6,075 nt of DNA from Pseudomonadota bacterium. GTDB taxonomy: Bacteria; Pseudomonadota; Alphaproteobacteria; Acetobacterales; Acetobacteraceae. The notes beneath the pieces are model-generated. The model saw only the letters and a list, made by a program, of their open reading frames with translations, searched no databases and was not told the origin of the DNA. How positions within the stretch are numbered: the stretch's first letter is position 1; every line of letters starts with the position of its first letter. Of the stretch, positions 1 to 5,465 are shown one piece after another. The stretch is taken from the NCBI GenBank assembly GCA_021815835.1, contig JAKAZN010000134.1, positions 1 to 6,075 on the forward strand, given 5' to 3'. A program made the translations under genes and the position numbers.

Positions 1-32
1 GGGGGGCAGGGGGGAGGGCAGGGGGGGCAGGA
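1..32 (+). repeat. G-tract array with G-quadruplex potential
   Basis: The + strand carries four guanine runs (G6, G6, G3, G7) separated by only two, one and two bases (CA, A, CA), and it ends in CAGGA. This meets the usual G-quadruplex pattern of four runs of at least three G with short loops. The CA dinucleotides recur at 7-8, 19-20 and 28-29, so the stretch looks like an imperfect short repeat of a G-run plus CA unit. The opposite strand would give a C-rich transcript downstream of marR. The window starts here, so the array may continue to the left and its relation to any left-hand gene cannot be seen. Any function is inference. Confidence 0.5.
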
Positions 33-35
33 TTG

Positions 36-69
36 CATCCCTCCTCCCCGATGCCGGGGAGGAGGGATG
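36..69 (-). terminator. Perfect 15-bp inverted repeat after marR, possible terminator
   Basis: The arm CATCCCTCCTCCCCG (36-50) is exactly complementary to CGGGGAGGAGGGATG (55-69), with a four-base ATGC loop. The stem is very GC-rich and begins 7 bases beyond the marR stop codon, which is the expected place for a transcription terminator of that leftward gene. No U-rich run follows the stem on either strand. The leftward transcript continues with CAATCCTGCC and then C-rich sequence. It is therefore not a textbook intrinsic terminator. It could act with Rho, serve both directions between convergent genes, or protect the 3' end of the marR mRNA. Confidence 0.5.
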
Positions 70-76
70 ACGAAGG

Positions 77-589
77 TCAATCCGCGGCTTCGGCCGCGTC
101 CGGGTCCTCGATGCCGATCACGTGCTGGTCGAGGCGGACCAGCGCCTTCTGCAGCGCGGTCCATTCCGCGCGGCCGAGGCCGCGGGCCAGTTCTTCCTCG
201 ATCCCGTGCGCGAGCGGCATCAGGTTCTGGCAGGCGGTCGCGCCCTTGCGGGTCAGGCGCAGCAGGCGGCCGCGGCCGTCGGTGGGATCCTGGCTCTGCT
301 TGAGCAGGCCGCGGGCCACCAGGCTGGCGGCGGCGCGGCTGACTTTCACCTTGTCCATGGTGGTGCGGTCGCCCACCGCGCTCGGCGACAGGACGCCGAA
401 GCGGCCAATCACGGCGAGGACGCGCCATTCGGGGATGGAGACGCCGCTCGCTTCCTCGAAGCGGTGCGACATCAGGCGGTTCACCCGCGCGGCGGCGACG
501 GCCAGCCGGTGCGGCAGGAAGTCCTCGAGCTTGAAATCGTCGGATACGATTTCCGGGTCGGCCTCGCGGATTGCGGGTTTGGCTCTCAT
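77..589 (-). CDS. MarR-family transcriptional regulator
   Basis: Predicted 170-residue DNA-binding regulator, a normal length for MarR proteins. The fold reads in order: an N-terminal dimerisation helix region (about 20-45, LEDFLPHRLAVAAARVNRLM); IPEWRVLAVIGRFG (52-65), typical of the first wing-helix helices; a helix-turn-helix with a recognition helix around MDKVKVSRAAASLVARGLL (78-96); then a wing with DPTDGRGRLLRLTRKG (101-116), the family signature. A C-terminal dimerisation helix follows. It is divergent from the homogentisate operon, so it most likely controls that operon and itself from the shared 590-866 region, probably as a repressor released by an aromatic acid; this is inference from context. 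Start choice: ATG at 589 has GGAGAG upstream (600-605), with a rather long spacer. An ATG at 607 would add six residues but lacks a ribosome binding site. The longer reading from 763 is low-complexity and unlike the family. Confidence 0.9.
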   Translation of the reverse strand: MRAKPAIREADPEIVSDDFKLEDFLPHRLAVAAARVNRLMSHRFEEASGVSIPEWRVLAVIGRFGVLSPSAVGDRTTMDKVKVSRAAASLVARGLLKQSQDPTDGRGRLLRLTRKGATACQNLMPLAHGIEEELARGLGRAEWTALQKALVRLDQHVIGIEDPDAAEAAD

Positions 590-798
590 AACGGTCGTAC
601 TCTCCATTGATATGGCCGAGCGGGACGGCACGGCGGAATCGCGCCGCCGGCCCGCAGCGGAGGTCGTGTAACGCGGATTGCGGCAGACAGGAATGCCCTT
701 CGGCAACTTTTTTTGTTTCATGGCGCCGACCAGGACCGTTCCCGACCAAATTTGCCGCGCCACGGAAAACGTATCCGCTGCTTTCTAGATTGCGAACC

Positions 799-827
799 TT
801 GACAGCAAGCTGACAGCGACGTTGCTT
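799..827 (+). promoter_or_regulatory. Candidate sigma-70-type promoter of the homogentisate operon
   Basis: TTGACA at 799-804 is a perfect -35 hexamer. At a 17-base spacing the -10 position holds TTGCTT (822-827), a poor match, as is common in high-GC proteobacteria and in regulated promoters. A start site around 833-835 would leave a leader of about 33 bases before the ATG at 867. The direct repeat TGACAGC overlaps the -35 box, so a bound regulator there would block polymerase. The location fits well; the -10 match is weak. Confidence 0.4.
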
Positions 828-850
828 TGCGCCCCGCGAGCGCCGATTTC

Positions 851-857
851 AGGGGAG
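851..857 (+). promoter_or_regulatory. Ribosome binding site of the MBL-fold gene
   Basis: AGGGGAG lies nine bases before ATG 867. It fixes that codon as the start in preference to the in-frame upstream codon at 822, which would add 15 residues and would overlap the likely promoter. Confidence 0.75.
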
Positions 858-866
858 TTTTCGTCC

Positions 867-1814
867 ATGGCCAACTTCGCCTCCACCGCCGATCTCGGCG
901 AGAAGACCGTCTCCTTCGACGAGCTTGGTCCGGGGCTTTATGCCTATACCGCCGAGGGCGATCCCAATTCCGGCGTCATCGTCGGTCCCGACGGCGTCAC
1001 AGTGATCGACGCGCAGGCCACCCCGGCGATGGCCGCCGAGGTGATGGCCCGCATCGCCACCGTCACGCCCAGGCCCGTTACCCGCATCGTGCTGTCGCAT
1101 TACCATGCGGTGCGCGTGCTCGGCGCGTCCGGCTATCCGGCGCACGAGATCGTGTGTTCCGACGTCACCCGCGACCTGATCGTCGAGCGCGGCCAGGCCG
1201 ACATGGACAGCGAGATCGGCCGCTTTCCCCGTTTGTTCCGAGGGCGGGAGGGTATCCCCGGCCTCACCTGGCCCTCCATGACCTTTCACGGCCGGATGTC
1301 GCTGTGGTTCGGCACGCGCGAGGCGCAGGTGATCCAGATCGGCCGCGCCCATACCATGGGCGACACGATCGTCTGGTTGCCGAAGGAGAAGGTCTTGTTC
1401 GCCGGCGATACGGTGGAATTCGGCGCCGCCCCCTATTGCGGCGACGCGCATTTTACCGACTGGCCCGAGACGTTGCGCCGGCTGCGCGCGCTGGGTGCGG
1501 AGAAGATGGTGCCGGGCCGCGGGCGCGCGCTGCTGACCCGCGCCGACGTGGCGGAAGGGCTCGCCGACACGGACGCCTTCACCTCCACCTTGTTCGGCCT
1601 GGTGAAGGACGGGGTCGCGCGCGGCTGGGGACTGCGCGATATCTATCACAAGACCGTGGACGCGATGGCCCCGCGCTTCGGCGCCTGGGCGATCTTCCGC
1701 CATTGCATGCCGTTCAACGTCTCCCGCGCCTTCGACGAGGCCCAGGGGATCGATCGCCCGCGCATCTGGACCGCCGAACGCGACCAGGAGATGTGGCGCG
1801 CGCTGGAAGGCTGA
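867..1814 (+). CDS. MBL-fold (metallo-beta-lactamase superfamily) protein with altered metal-ligand motifs
   Basis: Predicted 315-residue soluble protein and first gene of the operon. The metallo-beta-lactamase fold is shown by GVIVGPDGVTVIDAQ (36-50), the first histidine motif SHYHAVRVLGASGY (77-90), GRAHTMGDT (159-167) with H162, and LFAGDTVEF (177-185) with D181. The canonical HxHxDH motif reads H78-Y-H80-A-V82-R83, so the Asp and third His are replaced. The late His motif, usually PGHG, reads PGRG (216-219), with R218. The three ligands of the first metal site (H78, H80, H162) remain, while the second site keeps only D181. The protein may therefore bind one metal, or work differently from usual hydrolases. 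From memory, proteins with the same HYHAVRVLGAS signature occur in other proteobacterial aromatic-degradation clusters, so this looks like a family trait rather than decay. Residues 230-315 form a helical C-terminal region. Substrate unknown; a hydrolytic or lactone/thioester-related role is only a guess. There is no signal peptide. Confidence 0.85.
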   Translation: MANFASTADLGEKTVSFDELGPGLYAYTAEGDPNSGVIVGPDGVTVIDAQATPAMAAEVMARIATVTPRPVTRIVLSHYHAVRVLGASGYPAHEIVCSDVTRDLIVERGQADMDSEIGRFPRLFRGREGIPGLTWPSMTFHGRMSLWFGTREAQVIQIGRAHTMGDTIVWLPKEKVLFAGDTVEFGAAPYCGDAHFTDWPETLRRLRALGAEKMVPGRGRALLTRADVAEGLADTDAFTSTLFGLVKDGVARGWGLRDIYHKTVDAMAPRFGAWAIFRHCMPFNVSRAFDEAQGIDRPRIWTAERDQEMWRALEG

Positions 1815-1823
1815 GCCGCGCCG

Positions 1824-3623
1824 ATGGCCACCTATCGCTACCCGCGTTATGCCGCGCCGCCGCCCGCGGTGGGCGGCACGCGGCATCGCGTGGTGGTGGT
1901 GGGCGGGGGCATGGTCGGGCTGACGGCGGCGCTGGACCTCGCGCAACGCGGCATTCCCGTGCTGGTGCTCGATGAGGACGACACCGTCAGCACCGGCTCG
2001 CGCGCGATCTGCATGGCCAAGCGCTCGCTGGAGATTTTCGACCGGCTCGGCATCGGGCGGCGGATGCTGGACAAGGGCGTCACCTGGAATCGGGGCGAGG
2101 TGCTGTTCCGCGATCGCACCGTGTACCGCTTCGACCTGCTGGCCGAGGAGGGGCACGGTTTTCCCGCCTTCATCAACCTGCAGCAATATTATGTGGAAGA
2201 ATACCTGGTGGATGCCTGCCTCGCCACCGGGCTGGTGGAGCTGCGCTGGAAGCACCAGGTGCGCGCGATCGTGCCGCGCGCGGACAGCGTGGAGGTGGAT
2301 GTCGCCGCGGGCGGGGGCGGCTACACGCTGCGCGCCGATTGGCTGCTCGCCTGCGATGGGGCGCGCAGCACAATACGGGCGGCGCTGGGCCTCGATTTCG
2401 TGGGCCAGGTGTTCCGCGACCGCTTCCTGATCGCCGATGTCGTGATGAACGCGGAATTTCCGCCGATCCGCCGCTTCTGGTTCGAGCCCCCCTTCCATCC
2501 CGGCGGGTCGGTGCTGCTGCATCGCCAGCCGGACCGGGTCTGGCGGATCGATTTCCAGCTCGGCTGGGACGCCGATCCCGAGCAGGAGAAGGACCCCGAG
2601 CGCGTGCGCGCCCGCGTCGCGGCGATGCTGGGGCCGGAAGTGCCGTTCGAGCTCGAATGGACCAGCGTCTATACGTTCCGCTGCCGCCGGCTGGAACGCT
2701 TCCGGCATGGCCGAATCTTCTTCCTGGGCGATTCCGCGCACCAGGTGAGCCCGTTCGGCGCGCGCGGCGGCAACGCGGGCGTGCAGGACGCCGATAATCT
2801 CGGCTGGAAGCTGGCGTCCGTGTTGACCGGCACGGCGCCGGAGACGCTGCTCGACAGCTACGATGCCGAACGCATTCCGGCCAACGACGAGAACATCCTT
2901 CATTCCACCCGCGCCACCGATTTCATTACGCCGAAATCGGACGCCGCGCGGGGCTATCGGGACGCGGTGCTGGAGCTGGCCGCGCGGCACGCATTCGCCC
3001 GCGCGATGGTCAATTCGGGGCGGCTCTCGCGGCCGGCGATTCTGGGGGACAGCCCGCTGAACACGGCCGATGACGCGGCCTGGGCGGGCGGCGCGCCCCC
3101 CGGGGCGGCGGCGATCGACGCGCCGGCGGGGTCCGGCTGGCTGCTCGCCGAGCTCGCCCGCTTCGGCGGGTTCGTCCTGCTCCGCTTCGGCGCGCCCGAC
3201 GATGCCCGCTGCGAGGGGATCGCGACCCTGTTCGTCGCACCGGCGCCGATCGCCGGTGCCTTGCACGACAGCGCCGGGCTGATCGCGCGTCGCTATGCAG
3301 CCGTCGCGGGGGATACCATCCTGTTCCGCCCGGATCAGCACGTGGCGGCGCGCTGGCATCGTTTCGATCCAGCGGCGATCGCGGCGGCCCGCGCGCGCGC
3401 GCTGACGGGCGGCACCGCGGCCGGCTCCCCGCTCACCACCCCGGGCGCCCCGGACCCCGATGCGGTCTTCGCCGCGCTGGTGGCGGCGCATCGCGATCTG
3501 TCCGCCGAAGCCTCCCGCCGGTTGGACGCGCGGCTTGTGCTGCTGCTGGCCGAGCGGTTGGCTGACCCATCCGCCGTACTCGAAACGATCGCCGCTGCGC
3601 GCGCGGCCGGAGACACGCCATGA
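1824..3623 (+). CDS. FAD-dependent aromatic hydroxylase (PheA/MhpA-like flavin monooxygenase) with C-terminal DUF2783-like extension
   Basis: Predicted 599-residue group A flavoprotein monooxygenase. Such enzymes use NAD(P)H and O2 to hydroxylate phenolic rings. Domains: the FAD dinucleotide-binding motif VVVVGGGMVGLTAALDLA (23-40), with acidic D50 ending the second strand; the DG motif ACDGARS (176-182), linking FAD and NAD(P)H binding; the GD motif FFLGDSAHQVSPFGARGGNAG (299-319), contacting the FAD ribityl chain; and a thioredoxin-like C-terminal domain (about 405-515) ending with ILFRPDQHVAARW, as in phenol hydroxylase and MhpA relatives. Residues about 536-597 form an extra helical segment (PDPDAVFAALVAAHRDLS, then RLDARLVLLLAERL) that I recognise as resembling DUF2783, usually a separate small protein of about 60-70 residues. 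The start lies 9 bases after the MBL stop, with GGAAGG at 1805-1810; the YPRY-type N-terminus matches this subfamily. In this operon it probably produces homogentisate or its precursor, for instance from a hydroxyphenylacetate. That substrate is inferred. Confidence 0.88.
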   Translation: MATYRYPRYAAPPPAVGGTRHRVVVVGGGMVGLTAALDLAQRGIPVLVLDEDDTVSTGSRAICMAKRSLEIFDRLGIGRRMLDKGVTWNRGEVLFRDRTVYRFDLLAEEGHGFPAFINLQQYYVEEYLVDACLATGLVELRWKHQVRAIVPRADSVEVDVAAGGGGYTLRADWLLACDGARSTIRAALGLDFVGQVFRDRFLIADVVMNAEFPPIRRFWFEPPFHPGGSVLLHRQPDRVWRIDFQLGWDADPEQEKDPERVRARVAAMLGPEVPFELEWTSVYTFRCRRLERFRHGRIFFLGDSAHQVSPFGARGGNAGVQDADNLGWKLASVLTGTAPETLLDSYDAERIPANDENILHSTRATDFITPKSDAARGYRDAVLELAARHAFARAMVNSGRLSRPAILGDSPLNTADDAAWAGGAPPGAAAIDAPAGSGWLLAELARFGGFVLLRFGAPDDARCEGIATLFVAPAPIAGALHDSAGLIARRYAAVAGDTILFRPDQHVAARWHRFDPAAIAAARARALTGGTAAGSPLTTPGAPDPDAVFAALVAAHRDLSAEASRRLDARLVLLLAERLADPSAVLETIAAARAAGDTP

Positions 3624-4261
3624 AGCTCTCCACCTATTTCCGGTCCTCGGCCGCCTGGCGGGTGCGCATCGCGCTCGGGCTGAAGGGGCTGGCCTGGACG
3701 CCCGATTTCATCCACCTGCTGCGCGAGGGCGGCGAACACCTGCGCCCCGCCTATCGCGCGAGGAACCCGACCGCGCTGGTGCCGACCCTGGAGACCGATG
3801 ACGGTGCGCTGATCGCCCAGTCGCTGGCGATCATCGAATACCTCGACGAGACCCATCCCACGCCACCTTTGCTGCCGCGCGATCCTCTGGCGCGGGCGCG
3901 GGTGCGCGCCTTCGCGCTGACGATCGCCTGCGAGATCCATCCGCTGAACAACCTGCGGGTGCTGCGCTATCTCGGCGCGGCGATGGGCCAGGATCAGGCG
4001 GCGCGGGATACGTGGTATGCGCATTGGATCGCCGAGGGGCTGGCGGCGCTGGAGGCGATGCTCGCCGACGCACCCGGCCCGTTCTGCTTCGGCACTGGGC
4101 CGGGGCTTGCCGAGATCTGCCTGATCCCGCAGCTCGGCAATGCGCGGCGGATGAAATGTCCGGTCGATCCCTATCCGCGTCTGCTGCGCGCCGAGGCCGC
4201 CGCGCTCGCCCTGCCGGCGTTTGCCGCCGCCGCGCCGGACCGCCAGCCGGATGCCGGCTGA
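3620..4261 (+). CDS. maiA: Maleylacetoacetate isomerase (zeta-class glutathione transferase)
   Basis: Predicted 213-residue cytosolic enzyme that isomerises maleylacetoacetate to fumarylacetoacetate with glutathione as cofactor, the second step after ring opening of homogentisate. The N-terminal thioredoxin-like domain carries the zeta-class motif YFRSSAAWRVRIALGLKG (6-23). S9 and S10 match the catalytic serines, and the cysteine found in the eukaryotic SSCS motif is alanine here, as I recall is common in bacterial members. NPTALVPTLE (49-58) holds the cis-proline loop, and IAQSLAIIEYLDE (65-77) binds the glutathione glutamyl part. The helical C-terminal domain contains ACEIHPLNNLRVLRYL (103-118) and AEICLIPQLGNARR (164-177). 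Length is normal. The ATG overlaps the hydroxylase stop as ATGA, and GGAG at 3609-3612 lies seven bases upstream. Maleylpyruvate isomerase (gentisate pathway) is a close relative, but the neighbouring hmgA favours the homogentisate assignment. Confidence 0.93.
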   Translation: MKLSTYFRSSAAWRVRIALGLKGLAWTPDFIHLLREGGEHLRPAYRARNPTALVPTLETDDGALIAQSLAIIEYLDETHPTPPLLPRDPLARARVRAFALTIACEIHPLNNLRVLRYLGAAMGQDQAARDTWYAHWIAEGLAALEAMLADAPGPFCFGTGPGLAEICLIPQLGNARRMKCPVDPYPRLLRAEAAALALPAFAAAAPDRQPDAG

Positions 4262-5465
4262 CCCGCCCGATCCGGCCGGCTTCGATCTGCGGCACCTGCC
4301 GCCGGGCTTCCATGCCGATCCCTACCCCATCTATCGCGCGTTGCGCGCGGCCGATCCGGTGCGGAGGATGCCGGACGGGTCGGTGTTCCTGACCCGCCAC
4401 GCCGATTGCGTCGCGGTCTATCGGGACGCGGCGACGTACAGTTCCGACAAGCGCGCCGAATTCGCGCCGAAATACGGCGCCACGAAGCTGTTCGACCACC
4501 ACACCACCAGTCTCGTGTTCAACGATCCGCCGCTGCATTCCCGGGTGCGCCGGCTCATCATGGGCGCGCTCACGCAGCGCGCCATCGCGGCGATGGAGCC
4601 TGCCCTGGTCGCGCTGGTCGATTTGCTGCTCGACGCGGCGGCGGCGCGCGGGGAGATCGACCTGATCGGCGATTTCGCCGCCGCGATCCCGGTGGAGGTG
4701 ATCGGCAATCTGCTCGCCATTCCGCGCGCCGAGCGCGCGAATTTGCGCGACTGGTCGCTCGCGATCCTGGGTGCGCTGGAACCCGCGCTCACACCCGGGC
4801 AACATGCCCGGGGCAACCGCGCGGTAGCGGATTTTCTCGCCTATCTCACCGGGCTGGTGGCCGAACGCCGCCGCCATCCCGGCGATCCCGCGCAGGACGT
4901 GCTGACGCGGCTGATCGCCGGCGAGGGGGCGGATCGTCTTTCGGAACCGGAATTGCTGCATAACTGCATCTTCATCCTGAATGCCGGGCATGAGACGACG
5001 ACCAATTTGATCGGCAACGCATTGGTGGCACTCACCGCCTGGCCCGGGGAGCGGGCGCGGCTGGCCGCGGAGCCGGGGCTGATCGGCAGCGCGGTGGAAG
5101 AATTTCTCCGCTACGAAAGTTCCAACCAGCTCGGCAACCGGATCACCACCACCGAAACGGAACTGGCCGGGCAACGCCTGGCCGCCGGCACGCCGGTCAC
5201 GCTCTGCATCGGCGCCGCGAACCGCGATCCGGCGGTCTTCGCCGATCCCGACCGGCTGGACCTCGCGCGCGCGCCCAACCGGCACCTGGCGTTCGGCTTC
5301 GGCGTGCATCAATGCGCGGGGCTGAGCCTCGCGCGCCAGGAGGGGCGGATCGCGATCGGCCGTTTCCTCGCGCGCTTCCCGCGCTACGATCTGTCCGCCC
5401 CGCCGGTGCGCGGGATGCGGGCGCGGTTCCGCGGTTTCCTCTCGGCTCCAGCGAGGCTCACATGA
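4251..5465 (+). CDS. Cytochrome P450
   Basis: Predicted 404-residue soluble bacterial P450 of normal length, with no membrane anchor. Hallmarks: [13 protein letters not shown] (91-103), the C-helix segment whose His and Arg contact heme propionates; the I-helix oxygen-activation motif [10 protein letters not shown] (243-252) with E248 and T249; the K-helix ExxR as E284-F-L-R287; and the heme loop [10 protein letters not shown] (348-357) with C355 as the thiolate ligand. It would need a ferredoxin and reductase, but neither is encoded in the window. The ATG overlaps the maiA stop by 11 bases and lacks a good Shine-Dalgarno sequence, so translation probably depends on coupling to maiA. A TTG at 4221 in the same frame would add ten arginine- and proline-rich residues and is less likely. 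Its position between two homogentisate-pathway genes suggests hydroxylation of an aromatic acid feeding that pathway, such as phenylacetate, but the substrate cannot be read from the sequence and I assign no CYP family. Confidence 0.93.
   Translation: MPADPPDPAGFDLRHLPPGFHADPYPIYRALRAADPVRRMPDGSVFLTRHADCVAVYRDAATYSSDKRAEFAPKYGATKLFDHHTTSLVFNDPPLHSRVRRLIMGALTQRAIAAMEPALVALVDLLLDAAAARGEIDLIGDFAAAIPVEVIGNLLAIPRAERANLRDWSLAILGALEPALTPGQHARGNRAVADFLAYLTGLVAERRRHPGDPAQDVLTRLIAGEGADRLSEPELLHNCIFILNAGHETTTNLIGNALVALTAWPGERARLAAEPGLIGSAVEEFLRYESSNQLGNRITTTETELAGQRLAAGTPVTLCIGAANRDPAVFADPDRLDLARAPNRHLAFGFGVHQCAGLSLARQEGRIAIGRFLARFPRYDLSAPPVRGMRARFRGFLSAPARLT

Larger units (their letters stand above)
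590..866. promoter_or_regulatory. Divergent intergenic control region between marR and the operon
   Basis: These 277 bases separate the two divergent start codons, and they are visibly richer in A/T in the right half (roughly 700-830) than the flanking genes. Elements seen: a 6-bp-stem hairpin (CGGCGG at 631-636 with CCGCCG at 644-649) in the marR leader; a T-rich run near 708-718; the 8-bp palindrome CAAATTTG at 747-754; two copies of CGACCA (727-732 and 743-748); spaced TTGC/GCAA arms (790-793 and 805-808) straddling the start of the -35 box; and two TGACAGC copies (800-806 and 811-817). MarR proteins usually bind imperfect palindromes overlapping promoters, so the 789-826 stretch is the best operator candidate, but none of the palindromes is long enough to be convincing alone. 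I see no good promoter for marR itself and no additional gene here. Confidence 0.6.

Noticed and set aside
1..69. Open + strand frame from the left edge, ending at the TGA at 67-69, with a Gly/Arg-rich sequence, as a possible tail of a left-hand gene
   Set aside because: It is only 22 codons, its composition follows from the G-runs, and it would place the perfect hairpin inside a coding region. It cannot be excluded without more sequence to the left.
747..754. Palindrome CAAATTTG as a MarR operator
   Set aside because: Eight bases with no extension of symmetry on either side and located about 45 bases upstream of the -35 box; too little evidence alone.
590..763. N-terminal extension of the MarR protein by up to 58 residues, starting at 763
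   Set aside because: The added residues are low-complexity and unlike MarR N-termini, and would fill the intergenic control region. ATG 589 has a purine-rich ribosome binding site and gives a normal family length.
827..1975. 382-codon + strand frame overlapping the MBL-fold gene
   Set aside because: It is a frame-shifted shadow of the MBL-fold gene with arginine-rich, repetitive composition and no family resemblance.
849..3491. Very long open frame of 880 codons on the - strand opposite the MBL-fold and hydroxylase genes
   Set aside because: It runs antisense to two well-supported genes, its translation is arginine-, glycine- and alanine-rich with no recognisable domain, and long antisense frames are expected in GC-rich coding DNA where stop codons are rare.
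3831..5312. 493-codon open frame on the - strand opposite maiA and the P450
   Set aside because: Same reasons: antisense to clear genes, biased composition, no domain or ribosome binding site that stands out.
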